Of a stretch of 64,000 bases of DNA, positions 1 through 13,013 are shown one piece after another (within the stretch, counting starts at the first letter, position 1; every line of letters starts with the position of its first letter). The position numbers and the translations under genes are program-made. A model generated the notes under the pieces. It had not been told where the DNA came from and ran no database searches. It was given only the letters and a program-made list of their open reading frames with translations. This stretch comes from Mesaphorura yosii (Eukaryota > Arthropoda > Collembola > Poduromorpha > Tullbergiidae): positions 1-64,000 of the forward strand of contig WIXG01000143.1 in NCBI GenBank assembly GCA_009869945.1, read 5' to 3'.

Positions 1-3000
1 AAATTCGGCACATCATTTCCCAGATCTACGACTTGGCGCACGATTATTTTTCAGGATGCCCTATCACCCAGTATAACTATCGAGTCCTACTTAGGTAATC
101 AGCTGGTGGGGTTTCCATGTCAGTCTTGAATTGATTTCAGTTCAAGTGTTCAGAATGCATTTACTAGCGTGCGCATTTATAGTGGAAAGGGTATGCCGTA
201 AGCTCCTGACTTCGACCTTTAAAAATACACAAAGTCTCACTTCATCGCCTCAATGAGATAATTCACCTTTCAGGCTTGAGATCCACGACCTTCTCTCCAA
301 ATATCCAGTTCAGCTTGAGTTTTATTGCTCAAAGTGAAACGTGAGTGGGTAATAGTTCAATGCTAAAATCACGGGGTCGTGTACTGCCAATAGCGGGATT
401 TCGTTGTAATATTCAGTCCAAAAGTCAAAACCTTTGCCCCAACGGCAGTTCCTGCATTCCCACTCGAGCTCTCCATGCCGAATACACCTACGCAAACGTG
501 ATCGGATCCTGAATTTTCAAATTTCATATTACACCGTGCTCGTGCAAGCTGTGCTTCCAAACATTTGATTCTAGTCCGTTATACAATGCTCAACTTGAGC
601 ACTCGGAGCGTGCTCACATTCGGTGTTTAATGAATTGAAATAATTGTTGCTTCATCGCAATTAGCCACGATGGCGGATGGCCACGGCGTCACGTCATGCT
701 CTTGGTACTGCTGGTAATTGAACTCTCAAGCTTACACAAGGTACAAATACGACGGCTGACGAGAAAGGGAATTCTCCGAATTTCGCCATACATTTTGCGA
801 GCGTGACACATTTGTTACATGAGGCGTTTGAGCAAAGAGTGCATGACGCGACGGTGACAGGAAGTCTAAACTTTTTCAACGGAGGCGAAAAAATTCACTC
901 TCGGGTAACTCGGACCCGAGCCTTGATGTTACGTACACACATTTGTGTATCATACACACTCGGTGTACTGTTTCGCGTGGTAGGAACAGAGCACGGTAGC
1001 ATTAATGTGCATGTTTACACTGAAGTGACATTATTAGCAGGCATAAATATTGTATTAATATTGTGAGCACGATACGGAGTATTATAATGAGCCGTAATGA
1101 CATTTGCCCGTACTTTGCCGTGGTCTAGCCCTTGCGTGGCACATGCAACCATTGTGTCCATTACCAGCATGTGTTAACTTGTAAAACCTGAAACAGGGGA
1201 AATGAAATTGAATCGTGAGACAAAGGCGAAAGGCTTAAAACTGGAGAGCGACTCTCCAGGCGACTGTTTCGTCAGTCGTCGCTTCGCTGGAAAATGAAGG
1301 CCTGGGGAAAGCAAAGGTGAAAGTAATGAAATGGAATTTGTGTAAAATGAAGCTTGGTTACGTTTGCTCGCAATAGGATGATTAAAAATATGACCCATAA
1401 AAGCAGGGCATCAGACATCGACATCATGGCTTAAGAGATCATGTAATTTAGAGCCGATCATTAAGCGAATGTTTGTAAAAAGTGGCTTGTCTAAGAGGGT
1501 TGGCAAACAACAATTTGGATAATTGTGTGGACTACTTTTAGTCTGTCGTATGCGCATTCGCACATGGCGCTTTAACGTAAATCCCACGAACATCGGATGA
1601 CGATGACGCGAATCAAACGTACGGTACGTGTATCACGTCCTGTCGGCCACTTCAAGATGAAGAGGCGTGAGTGTATTACGAGCGGCTAATTAGTATCTAC
1701 GCAATTGTAAATTGCTTCCGCAAAAGGTCAAAAGTAGCCACTGTCACACACGCGAAGCGTTTTGTGAATTGTCGTTCGCAATTCGTTTACTAACGAAGGA
1801 CGTAATTAAGTCATTTATTATTATTACTTGAACAAATGAAATGAAAATCTTACATTCTCTGCCTCAGGCGTTCATTACGGAGACAATTTGAAGCGGTTGA
1901 CGTACAATCCAGCGCGTGGCTAAGTAAAAACAAAGAGAACGGACGGCTTTCACTAATAAGGCCCCTGCCTTACTGGTGAAATAGGGATGAATGAGAACTG
2001 AAGAATGAAAGTAAAAATATTGTAAGTTGTCTTACTTCCGAGAAATAACACTTGAAAGAATCCCAAGCACTTAATTCCATCACAAGATCGTACCCTGCTG
2101 CTGGCTGCCGAATTTTAGGACATTGGCTGACTGTGGAAGGAAGTAACGAACGTACGTTGTGGTATTCCAATGAAACAAAAAAAAATACTTCATAAGCCTT
2201 TGCATCAAAAGTAAGGTTCATACTATATAAGAATGTCTAGCCCGAGAAGAACAAGACTTTATAATAGCATCATTGACATTTACTTATAATTGAAAACATT
2301 AAGATTGTAAGTGTGTTTGCACATGTGCCATGATCTTGAACTGAACTCCTACTCGTTCCGAACAGATGCGGTCGCGGTTAGTGTATCCTGAACATGGCGT
2401 GGGTGAGCCGCATTAATATTTGAATTATTAAGCACCCGTACGTACTACTACATATTCAGGATGAAAGGAGAAAGGAAGTGAAAATATGCTAAATCTTTAA
2501 CCCGTGAGTTCAAAGTGAAATTTCGGCAACAAAATAGGAACAGTGTAGGCTGCATTCAATGTAAGTAAGTACCCATAATCCAATATTAAGACTGCGAGGA
2601 GGTATCAAATCTTTCGAGCGGTGAATCCTTGCATTACTTATGAATGAGCACTTCTTAGCTCATCTGCATACGTTGTCAACATTGTAAACAACACTCGTGA
2701 CTCATCCATTAATTTTTGATACACTCCTGCTTACAATCCATACGGCGAGCTCCCCGATTTGGACTGACTTTTTGAAGTTCAGAAAATACGTACACGTCTT
2801 CTCGAGCCTCGCCTTTCACGAAATGTCAAAACAGTCAGAATCCAAGCTAAATATAACCCGAGCATTCACAGCAATCGCACGGGACAATTCGGCGGAAGTT
2901 GGCAAGATTTGCTTCGTAAGTAGCGTCAGAATTGCTGACTTCAATGTGGCCTTATTCATGTCTTTGGAAACTTATTTCGGGTAATCGCGCCGTGCCCACA

Positions 3001-3643
3001 GCGTCAGCGCATCTCACAGAACTGCCAGACACGCCTTCGGTGTTAGCTTTGGTAGGAGAAAAAATCCTCAATAAAACGATTTTGTTGGCGTTTTATTCTC
3101 CGCATGCCAGCTAGGTTTCTAGAATTCTAAAACTTGCTCACCTCGACCACAACAATAACATCGCAATTCGCTTGCATGTGCATGCTTTGGTGCTGTGAAT
3201 GGAGAAAGTGGAATGAATGCAATTCCATCATGTTTCCTGAAATCTCCAATCTCTATCTGCTCGCTCCTTGATAGAACAAAAAATAGACCTTCTCACGTAG
3301 CCAACTTTCCTGTGAATATTTACACCTATTGCACCAATGTGCCGTTATGACCGAATTCTGAAGACAGGTACCAGGATAACGAAAATGTACGAATCAGGCA
3401 GTAAGACCGAAGTAAGTCAAGACAGATGAACTAAGTTTCAATTCGCAGACGAAACAGGTGGGCTTATGAAACAGAACTTCGACAACGCGGCGAACACATA
3501 ATAAATTGCAAGCAACAAGTTTTACACAGTAGTGGACTTTTTTCTTGTAACAATTCAAATTTTATTTGAATCACGGATTTCCTAACAAGAATTAAATGTA
3601 AGGATAGATGTAAAATATTCTCCAAAAATACAGCAGTCCTTCT
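1..3643. other. No recognisable gene
   Basis: I see no supported gene, RNA or repeat here. The open frames are short (under 100 codons), overlap on both strands, lack family motifs and have no convincing splice partners. The 3' untranslated region of the minus-strand RPS27 gene must occupy part of the right end, just below 3644. The rest may be intergenic, intronic or UTR sequence of a gene outside the window. Confidence 0.5.
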
Positions 3644-4711
3644 TTAGTGTTGTTTTTTCCTAAAGGAGCAACCTGAAATTAAACAGAAAAGAAGGTCATG
3701 AGCATGGAGTGAATCAGAATTTTACTTCCAACATCATCATATGAAGCAACGCTGTTTATGATTAACCATGTAAACGCCAATGTAACAATTTAACTGGAAA
3801 TGACGAATCAACGCTTTGACTCAGACGAACCAGGGAATACATTTTTCATGACGTTATTGCAAAAAAATTGGAATTAGTTTCGAAGAGGGAATTAAAAGAC
3901 AGCATTTTGACAGTCAGGTCAGGTGAAGATGCTATCCAGCAGCATAAGTGAACTCAAATCTCTTGACAAATGTAGCATGAGCAATGAGCATACCTTCTGT
4001 TAGTCTAGCTCTACCCCCAGTTGGCTGACAAAGAACTGTGGAGCATCCTGCACAAATTACCACTGATTGCGCATGGCTAAACACCGTTGTGATTTTATAA
4101 CATCCTAAAAACCAAGCAATATTCAGTCATTATACATCAGTCTCCAAACCTGACGTATGTATTCGACAATTATTTGACTTGCCAGGACACTTAACATCCA
4201 TAAAATATGAATTAGGATGCTGAACTAATCGCTTTAATTTGTGCTTTCTCCTCTCCTCCTCCGGTGTCGGATGTAGCAAGTCTTTTGCAAGCTGTGAAAG
4301 AAAGAAATTAAAATTAGTACAAAGCATATGGATAGCAAGTGCAGGACCATTAAATCCCTGACTTTAATTGTTTAAAATCATCTCGATCAACATTGTTTAC
4401 AACGCAGCCGGCAGCACGAGGACCACACCATAGAAATGTCCTCAACTCCTCTGGTTATCGCCTAGCCTCTCATTTCATGAACTGATATCATCCCCAGCAA
4501 GATCATTAATTAGAATTCAATCATTAATTTTAGCTATTCCGGGTCATCCGGCTCCCGAACGTGCCCCATGCAATTCCCATGCATATGGCTATAAATGCAT
4601 GGGAATGCAGCATGGCACGTACATGGCTACCATACTGCGTGTGTACATAGTACATATACACTGTAGTCGGTATCCACGAATTTCGATCAAATTAATCGGA
4701 CTTACCGGCAT
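3644..4711 (-). CDS. RPS27: 40S ribosomal protein S27 (eS27), four exons
   Basis: Structural protein of the small cytosolic ribosomal subunit. Coding exons on the minus strand are 4711-4706 (only ATG CCG), 4291-4183, 4104-3994 and 3672-3644, giving exactly 84 residues, the usual eS27 length. The protein has the family N-terminus ([10 protein letters not shown]), the core [20 protein letters not shown], a four-cysteine zinc finger (Cys37, Cys40, Cys56, Cys59; CPGC and CAGC), [12 protein letters not shown] and a KKQH end. The start codon sits alone with one further codon in exon 1, as is common in this gene. Intron 2 begins with GC instead of GT (CCTG|GCAAGT) and ends in TTTTTAG; no other junction keeps the conserved Pro-Gly-Cys. 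Intron 1 holds a strong stem-loop (4559-4620). Its upstream region is shared with HAT1, which is divergently transcribed 1.0 kb away. Confidence 0.96.
4559..4620. other. Stem-loop inside RPS27 intron 1
   Basis: Two 26-nt arms (4559-4584 and 4595-4620) flank a 10-nt loop. The inner 12 bp (ATTCCCATGCAT / ATGCATGGGAAT) and the outer 7 bp (ACGTGCC / GGCACGT) pair perfectly; the middle 7 positions are mostly unpaired. Because it is palindromic it would form in RNA from either strand, including the RPS27 pre-mRNA. It could be an intronic small-RNA precursor or a small foldback repeat. I find no clear C/D snoRNA boxes next to it. Confidence 0.55.
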
Positions 4712-5720
4712 TTTTGTAGTGTATAAATAGTAATCGAGTTCCTCCAAGAAATCTCCAAGTACTCCTAAACTCACTGACAGATTAATTGCAATACTTCACA
4801 TCCAAAATTGGTTAATCGGGAATCCGCATTCAGCAACTGGCAAAGAAGAGTACAGAAAAAGAGGAATACAAAATACGTACGTCCGAACGTAAGTCGAAAA
4901 GACGGCATGCGACGTTCTTCCTTCGTTCGTTTCCTCGTAGAGGTCGGGTTGGCAGCGCAAGTATACCGACATGACTCGCTTGCGCACGGAGAGCCATGCT
5001 ATAAGCACATTGCTGCTCATGTCGGCCTTCTTGCTCCGTGCCTTCCTTGCATTAAAATTGCATTGGGTTCCTCTGCCTTTTGCTCCTCACTGAAGAAGTG
5101 CTAAGCGGCTTTTCCATCCACGATCCACGCTCACGCATTCGAGTCGAGCAATGTGCTCCGGGCTGAGAATGGTTTTGGTAGACGATTCAAAAAGCTGCCA
5201 CTAGCTCACTCTTCATATCTTTGTTCGAAGTCAACTGGAACAAAACCAAGTGGAGGGATTTCATTCAAAGAGTAATGTTTTTGTATAGCACAGTGGAGAT
5301 CCGAGTTTTATGTCAATCAATCAGCTTCAGAATATTTTGACATTGTCATCTGAAAAATTTGTATGTTGTGTCTCAGCCAGCGCATCTGAAAGAATTACTG
5401 ATTAGTGTTTGGGGTTTGAGAGAACAAGTGGTGTTTGTTTCGTATTTAATCCACTGTCGTTCTCGTAATTCCCATTGCGGGCAGTCCAAGGCGCACCGAA
5501 GGCGGAAGGTCGTTCGTGTCGTCCGTGATTGAAGTAACAAACGCATTCATAGCCAGGCCTGGCCAGGTAAGGAGATTACCGAGTAGTGAAGTTGGAAATG
5601 GTGGCAGTCCAGGACACGTAATTACAATTTGTAATTATGGGAATTTCACCGATAGAACCCCCACTTCCACCCAACCCAGGAGGCAGGACTCACTTCACAA
5701 GTTGAAGCTGACTGTCCATT
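4712..5720. promoter_or_regulatory. Shared upstream region of RPS27 and HAT1
   Basis: This 1.0 kb separates two divergent start codons, so both promoters and 5' UTRs should lie here. No gene is supported; the overlapping open frames on both strands look like chance. A near-perfect palindrome at 5619-5637 (TAATTACAA T TTGTAATTA) lies about 85 bp before the HAT1 start and contains two TAATTA homeodomain-type cores. Confidence 0.5.
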
Positions 5721-7591
5721 ATGGAGAAATTCGTTGCAGATGGAAATCAAGCCGTTTCTTTCAAATTGGGTAAAGTCAAGCATTGACCGAATGAATTGTT
5801 TTATTTAGTAAAATTCGATCAGTTCATTATGCTTTGCATTGTAATCTTTCCAGTGAGAAAGGTTAAGGATTTGGACGACATGCAGGATTCCTTTCACCCA
5901 GAAATGTGCTATCAAATTTTTGGTAATGGGTAAGTTCAGATTTAACGAATTTGATGTCATTACATACAAAACTTACGTCGAAGCTCAAAGGTGTTGTCTT
6001 CTGTGTGCTTTCAGAGAAACCATTTTTGGATATGAAGATTTAAAGATTCAAGTCTACATTGCAGCTGGAAGTTTAAAGTCACAAGTGTCTATAAAATATA
6101 ATAGAAAGATTTCTTCAACAGTTACCGATGGAATTGAGGTAGAATATTAATTCTATACATTGAAGCCTATCCGCCCTATCGAACCTATTCACATTAAATA
6201 TTTCTTGTCTAGGCTGACGATATTATGGAAAAACTTAAAGAAGTTCTCCCTCCTGTGACTCCTACACCTCATTACATGCAAAATATGGATGTGTTCTCTG
6301 CAGAGCTTGCCGACGAGAAAGCGTTTAAACCTTTAGGAGAACTCGTCCATAGTTTTAAAAAGGAGATCTCTGTTAGATCGAGCCACCAGAATGGAAATGG
6401 AACAATTCATTCAGGAAACGGGGATTGTAATTTAGATAGAGCGTTTGAAATCTTCTCGTGTGATATGACTACCCCAAAGTTCAAAGAATATTTATCAAGA
6501 ATGGAGTTCTTTTTAAAGTGGTATATCGACGCAGCTCTCTTTCTGGACCCCGATAATGAAAAATGGCACTTTTTTGTCATGTAAGAGGTTAAAAGTTAAA
6601 TGACGGACGAGATTTTAATAGAAATTCTGTGATGTAGGTATGAAAAGTACAAAAATGAGGATGGCGAGGATTCGTATGCTTTTGTAGGATACACATCAGT
6701 GTACCATCATTATGTATTTCCGGATAATATTCGTCCGAAGATTTCTCAAATGCTTCTACTGCCGCCGTTCCAGAAAATGGGTCTTGGTGTTGAGCTTCTT
6801 TCTACAGTATACAAACGATACCGCCCGGATCCTAAAGTCGTTGATATCCCAGGTAATTATGATTCAGTTCATTGTGACTATGGCTTACTATTGCTTAATT
6901 TTAGTCCAATGTTTTCTCTGATTTCTAGTGGAGGACCCTTCTGATGAATGCGAGGCTCTTCGTGATTATGTCGATACCCTCAGTTGTATGAAGCTTGAAT
7001 CCTTCAGCTCTGAAAAGCTAAAGGACGGTTTCAGCAAGGAAATGGAGAATGAAGCTACGACGAAACTTAAGATGACTAAAGTGAGTGAATCCAGTTGATA
7101 ATATTGAAAATATTGATTGCATGAACTTTCAGTAACGAATCCTTAATCATACCCAATGCAATGCTCTTTGCCCTTCAATGATCTCATGCCTATTAATTTT
7201 GCAGAGGCAAGCCAAACGTATTTATGAGATTCTTCGTTTGCGTATAACTAATGAAGAAGATCACGATGATTTCAAGAATTTCAGACTGGATGTGAAGAGC
7301 CGTCTCAATATCCCCTTTCAGGTACATTGTATTGATCAGGAGTTAATTATATTATTCTTCTAATGTGCTAGTCCAGAAAAAGAAACTGTCTGACTGTTGT
7401 ACATCATTTTATAGCGCCAAGAAGCAGACGTAAGGCGTATTATGAGGTATGATGTTGCAACAGCAGAACTGAGGAAGGCTCAGTTGCTCGACGACGCGAC
7501 TCGGAAGACTCAACTGGAGGGCGACTTTCAGAATCTTCTCACACATTACCACACTGTGCTTAAAAGAATTCAGAAGCATCATTCAGAATAA
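5721..7591 (+). CDS. HAT1: Histone acetyltransferase type B catalytic subunit
   Basis: HAT1 acetylates newly made histone H4 (Lys5/Lys12) before chromatin assembly. Eight exons: 5721-5769, 5854-5929, 6015-6138, 6213-6580, 6638-6852, 6929-7080, 7205-7321 and 7415-7591, all GT-AG, giving 425 residues (the human protein is 419). Family landmarks are the N-terminal FHPEMCYQIFG...ETIFGY segment, the ADDIMEKLKE stretch, the GNAT core with LLPPFQKMGLG (acetyl-CoA-binding Q/RxxGxG at residues 251-256), the VEDPSDECEALRDYVD segment and a charged helical C-terminus. I chose the ATG at 5721 because it lies directly before the first conserved residues. The gene ends only 121 bp from the convergent LACTB stop codon. 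Confidence 0.95.
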
Positions 7592-7712
7592 ACTGTATGG
7601 TCTATCAGCCAACTATGTTCAATGTACTGAGACAGGTAGCATATAAAAATTCTTCTTATTTTGTTGTATAAAACGTCAGAGCAAAAAGTACAGACACTTT
7701 CAATTTCGATAC

Positions 7713-9506
7713 TTACATTTGCATTAACCAGCTAAATAAATTCGAGATTTCATAAGCAGTTTTTGAAAGCCCTACATCAGTCAAATTAGTAATCATAACA
7801 ATGACCATACCCTGAACACTTGGATGGTGTGTTGGATTCAAGATCCCACGATTATTATTCGAGTCAACTTCATCGTGTCCTTGCTGCAGCTGCTTTTCCG
7901 CAGTTGGCATTCTCATGAAAAGAATGGAACTTGCGCCAACTGCTCCGCCTGAATGGCCTATCGTCAAGAGTTCACTTCCTTTGCAATAAGCACATTTTAA
8001 GAATGGTTGTTCAACCATGAAGCCCAGTCCATACAAAAACTCCGAGTCCTCTTTCAGCGTGCGTAAATCTCCACTCCATAAATTTGCAATGGTGGATTTC
8101 TTAAGAAAAGGTGTGGTTGTGATATTTTCTATAAAAAAAAACACAATTACATTGAATCACAATGGATCGTTCTGGTTGTGAAATCAATATTCAATATTCA
8201 CCGACCATCGACTCACCCGGGTTATTATTGTGACCCTTGTCCTCGTTTTGATACGAGTACATCAACATATGGGAAAATTGTGTCAAATCTCGCACGGTTG
8301 AAAGAAATCCACCACCAGCCCATTTATACGAATTGTCCACGTACGGGGAGTTTATTATCCGGCGTTTCTTATTTCTCGTGTAACACCTGCAAAATTCAAG
8401 GACGAAAATTAAAGGATCCTTCCTAGCCTGAGCCTGCACTTATAAATTCGGACTGAACCTTGCACGATTGTAAATCAGTGTGTCATGAACGTCCAAGAAT
8501 GTGTTCTTGAGTCCCCACGTGTTGAACGTTTTGGTGGCATACTTGTCAAAGGGAACATTCGTAATGGCTTCCATGATTCTGGACACCAACGTAAACCCAT
8601 GCGTTGTGTAATGGTACTTGAATCCTATTCGTGGCAATTCACAATTAGTGGATGGTCAGTGTAAAAGACACTACAGTGTGCCGTGCTACCTGGCGGATGG
8701 TAGAGTTCATCCTCTTGAAACAACTTCAAAGCCTCCTCCACAGTCTTAAAGTTTTCTTTGAGGAGAAATTCTCTATTTTCGGATTCTTCACACTCCTTCT
8801 CGCCTTTCTTCAAATAATGTCGTATTCCAGACAAATGTGAGAGCAAATGCCTGGTCGTGATCACCACCTTCTTGCCGTCAACAGATTTCTCCGGAAAATT
8901 TGGAACGTACGTTTGTATTGGCAAGTCAATGTCAATTCTCCCTTCCTCAATAAGTTTTCCCAACATGGCTGCTGTCATTGATTTACTGATGCTTGCAATT
9001 CGAAGAACGGAGTTCGGGGACATCGGCACTCGGTTTTCCAAATCCGAATAGCCAAAGCCTGTTCAAAATGAGGCTTTTAAAATGTGCATCATTCGTCACC
9101 ATTGCTTTGAGGAGCCTTGAACTCCTGCTCCTGCTTTGTTACCTTCTTCCCAAACACACTTCCCGTTGACTGATACCGAAATGACGAGACCGGGTAGGCC
9201 GAATTCATCCTTCACAGTCTCACACAGGTAGCGGGCCTTCGCAATTGAAGCGGTCAATTTGTCATTAAAGCTGCAGCGCTTTTCTGAATCTGGTACCGAT
9301 ATGCGTACGGATGAAACCGGCGGCGCAGGTGCTGTGGATGCTAGAGCACCAGGACGGGGTTCTATCGGACCAAATTCCTGGTGCAGAGGTTGGCTACTTG
9401 AATAAATAACGTTGTTCCCATATAATGTCGCAGCTGCAACAGTGGCGATTCCCGTTCCCAGTGCCGCACATTTCTTCAATAGTGTCCACGACGAGGCGTT
9501 CTGCAA
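7713..9506 (-). CDS. LACTB: Serine beta-lactamase-like protein LACTB, mitochondrial
   Basis: LACTB is a mitochondrial intermembrane-space serine protease-like protein of penicillin-binding/beta-lactamase ancestry; the animal protein forms filaments and affects mitochondrial lipid metabolism. Five exons on the minus strand: 9506-9143, 9058-8690, 8624-8459, 8386-8217 and 8128-7713, giving 494 residues. The N-terminus is basic and hydrophobic, fitting a mitochondrial signal and membrane anchor. The catalytic SxxK motif is in RIASISKSM; further landmarks are TTRHLLSHLSGIRHY, NSPYVDNSYKWAGGGFLSTV and the late HSGGAVGASS motif (equivalent of the KTG box). The linker after SGIRHY is much shorter than in the human protein. 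It lies divergent from riboflavin kinase, with 765 bp between the start codons. Confidence 0.94.
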
Positions 9507-10271
9507 TTTTCATTCGCAGTTTATGCTTCATCCTGCTTGCGCCGAAAAAGTTGTAAATTCGTACCATTCTCGATAAATCCCAACACGATTAAAATCTTGT
9601 TCTAATTTCACAATACCCTGTGAATGATGCAGCGGGTCAATCCGCCCCTTGAACATTTGCTTCAGGTCCAACGTCTGCCGTCAGCTGCTTTCGGTATTTC
9701 GACTTTGGAGCTACTTTCATGAGCGCATGTATCCTGTCGTGATCATGAGACATATTTTAATTTTGTACGTGAGTAACGTGAATCCAAACCCGTACCCATG
9801 TTACCAAGCCCGTGACCATGAATCTCGAAGTATCTGTTCCAGTCCCGTTCATTCTTCTGCACACACAGTGATGCAACCAACTGCAAAAAATAAACACGTA
9901 AAGTTACATGTGCTATTCCTCATCAAAATGCTATAGTCATCTGGTGTCAGCACTGATTGACAAAATTAAAGTGAGTGAATGCTTTTGTGAGACTCATAAT
10001 TGTTAATGAAGCTAATGGCGCTTGTGCTGTAAGCGGAAAGGGAAAGTGAATATAATTGTGAATGTAACTCTTAATTCGTCATACGACACCACTAAATATC
10101 CTGCAAAAGTACTGTTCATCAAATTGTGAGGGGAAGCAGATTTCATCGGTTCAACAAAGAAAGTAAACACTTAATGTATAGGTAGCTGACATAGATTAGG
10201 ATCCAATCATCTGACTGTCTGATGTTATTTGACAGATTCGGGTCAGCATTCACAGAAATCCACATACAGCA
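9507..10271. promoter_or_regulatory. Divergent upstream region of LACTB and RFK
   Basis: This 765-bp stretch lies between two divergent start codons and should hold both promoters and 5' UTRs. I see no supported gene, RNA or repeat; the open frames lack family motifs. Confidence 0.5.
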
Positions 10272-10929
10272 ATGAAGAATCTCATTCCACTTCCGTATTT
10301 CGCCAGCACGAAGGTTGTAAGAGGATATGGTCGCGGATCTAAAGCCCTTGGAATACCGACGGCGAACTTCGAGCAGCAGGTGATTGATAACCTTCCAGAC
10401 GCATTGCCCACAGGAATATATTTCGGATGGGCAAAGGTTGACCAACTTGGTCCGAAAGTGTATAAAATGGTCACTTCGATAGGATGGAATCCTTTCTTTA
10501 ACAATGAACGCAAATCAATGGTGAGTTGTGCAGTGTCAAGCAGGGAACATTCAGTGCATTTGCATATTTGAATAGTCAAGCCCTGAATTATTGTTAATTT
10601 CTAATGCAGGAAACGCACATCATGCACAAGTTTCCGGAAGATTTTTATGGAAGCAGCATGAAAATTTGTCTAGTCGGATATATACGTGACGAGAGGGACT
10701 TCAAAAGCCTAGGTAGGACACGACAGCACGAGCGTCGAGAAAAGTTGATGACGGAAGCCATAAATAATTTTTGGTTATTTCAGATGAATTAAAAGGAGCA
10801 ATCAATGGAGACATAGAAGTCGCGGAAAAGGAGCTTGATAAACCGGAGTATTTGTCGCTGGCACAAAATAATTGCTTTGCTACAAACGGCATGAATGGTT
10901 TCCCAAAGCCTAATATTCGCGTCTCTTAA
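10272..10929 (+). CDS. RFK: Riboflavin kinase
   Basis: It phosphorylates riboflavin to FMN, the first step of flavin cofactor synthesis, in the cytosol. Three exons: 10272-10520, 10610-10712 and 10784-10929, GT-AG, giving 165 residues, the usual monofunctional eukaryotic size. The signature VVRGYGRGSKALGIPTANF is at residues 14-32, followed by GIYFGWAKV, SIGWNPFFNNERKSMETHIM, DFYGSSMKICLVGYIRDERDF and AINGDIEVAEKEL, all in family order. No adenylyltransferase domain is present, as expected for animals. It converges on the bL9m gene with 275 bp between the stop codons. Confidence 0.96.
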
Positions 10930-11204
10930 TCTTTAATATCACGCGTGATGAGAGCTGGTATCTCTGACACTATGACCACATCGGTTCGCCATTACAGTCA
11001 TTCGCATTCATTACAGTAAAATTCTTCGCCTGCAATGTGCATCAGTCGGAACTTTATTCCAGGGATGAGGACGCGCGTACGATCCTCTGGTCTTTTCAGA
11101 AGACTTTAAAAACACTATTTTTAATTTTAAACTAAACACTCTTTGTATCTATAAAGTAACAAAGTCTTAAATAAATAATAATCTAGCACGCATTCATGTG
11201 TAAC

Positions 11205-12169
11205 TCATTCATCCCGAAGAAGCTGAACTATTTGGCAGCGTACTTCCACCACTTCCTTGTTGTTTAGCTATATAAAATGAAGGCGATTTTAGAATTTTTA
11301 TTTCAGATTTTCCATACTGTTTTAAATGGATGCAATAGCAAGCTTACTGTGACTGCCACCTTGAACTCAAGATTGTCTTTAGTTTTGATTGGACCAGAAA
11401 TCACATCTTGTGGCATTTTGATTGCAGATTCAGGAACATGGATGCCAGACAATCGGAAGGCTGTTCGTATGTGTCTTGATTCTAGTGTCCAAGGCTCTTC
11501 TATGTTCATTGGGATCTTAATCAACGTGCTAGCCAGTAACCCAATTGTCTGCAATAAGAATACCATTTCGCGTAAGGCATAGAGGTGCCATCACGGATTA
11601 CAACTACACAAAACCACCCATGGTTAGGACTTACAGTGCCAACATATTTTGTACTATATGCATCATCTGCCAACTTCACGGTAACAGATTCCAAATTTTC
11701 AGGGGTCGCATAAAGCCCGGACTTGCAAATTATGAGCTTGCGTGCGATCTTATCTTCCAACGTAACAACTTCGCCTGGTCGACCCAAGTCTGCAATAATC
11801 ATGAATTAATTAAGAAGAGCGCTAAAAAGGCCTAAGCGAAAATGAAGGCACCTGGCACATATTCAGTGAGAAAAACAGAAATCATTTTCGGGGTAGCATG
11901 TGGATCGGGAAGTGATTCATAAACGAAATGCTTGAACCGAAGCGAAGGACCGCCACGGTCAGAAGTTAACCATGGTTCATGGACGCGCTTCACCACGTAA
12001 GTTGGCTGAAAGGACGGAACGCAAGGCAACATTAATGGTACGACCAAAGAAAATAAAATGCTGACGTACTACCCGACTCACTCACCGAAACGGGCCTCGA
12101 CAAGGACACTGCTATTCCATCCAGAATCCTCTTCATCGATCTCTGCAGAGGGACCGTGAGAATGACCAT
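11205..12169 (-). CDS. mRpL9: Large-subunit mitochondrial ribosomal protein bL9m
   Basis: Component of the mitochondrial large ribosomal subunit. Five exons on the minus strand: 12169-12086, 12005-11852, 11789-11635, 11548-11348 and 11267-11205, giving 218 residues. The N-terminus is basic (MVILTVPLQRSMKRIL), fitting mitochondrial import. Then come TYVVKRVHEPWLT, the bL9 core ISVFLTEYVPGDLGRPGEVV, the KLIICKSGLYATPENLE segment and a C-terminal domain ending EFKVAVTLNNKEVVEVRC. The last exon is short: reading through its donor would give an unrelated tail, whereas splicing (GTCACA|GTAAGC ... TATATAG|CTAAAC) restores the family's final beta-strands. Conservation is moderate, as is normal for this protein, but several motifs agree in order. 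Confidence 0.88.
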
Positions 12170-13013
12170 GATTAGACGGTTACTCCTAGTAAAGGAACCA
12201 TGTCATTAATGCATTGACTGATAGGCTGAAAATGGTGTCCGAGGAACTCGACTTACTTTCTTGTTCACAAATGGAGACTTGAGCAAACGAAACTTTCTTT
12301 CACCGAGTTGACACAGAACGACACAACTCGATCTTGACCGATCCACACTATATTGACTTCTTAACATCCAAGCCTTTCACTGAAATTTCCTGCTGACCTT
12401 TCCACATTTTCCAGCATCCATGTTTGTTTGACAAAATGAGATCTCACATTCTTTGGGTCTTTCGAAATTGTGTGGATGTATAAAAGATATTAGTGTTTCA
12501 TCTCATTTCTATTGTAGCACATGGATGGCAAGGATTTGTACGTCGTTGATTTGGGTAATGAACAGTACGTGTTTATGTGAGCGGGATGCTGGCACGAACA
12601 CTGCATTGGAACCAAAGCATCAGATCACAGAACTTTTAGAACTTTTAGTAATTACCCAGTACACGTTTAATCTGATGTTGTGCAGCGTTTCGATTAACTG
12701 AGTATTTTAGTTACATCAGATCTTTTCGTAAAGTTGGATTTGCATTAGAACATTCGATACGATTGGACTCAGCAGAACCAGTGAACGCCTTAAGAATCAA
12801 CGGTAACTTTTGGCTAACCCATTCTTAGCGTCTAGTTACCCAGTTAGCGAAGAACCCACCTCATCTCATCAGGCTGAATTTTACACTAAAAGTTGGTAAG
12901 TTCTTAGGATCTAACGTCTAAGGGTGTTTCTTTGTTCTATCGTTCGTCGATGTAAGTGTGATTGCATTCCTTTATCCACTTTAGGATTAGTACCTCTACC
13001 ATAGGCAGTCAGT
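12170..13013. promoter_or_regulatory. Divergent upstream region of mRpL9 and SMC4
   Basis: This 844-bp stretch lies between divergent start codons and should contain both promoters and 5' UTRs. I see no supported gene, RNA or repeat in it. Confidence 0.5.
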
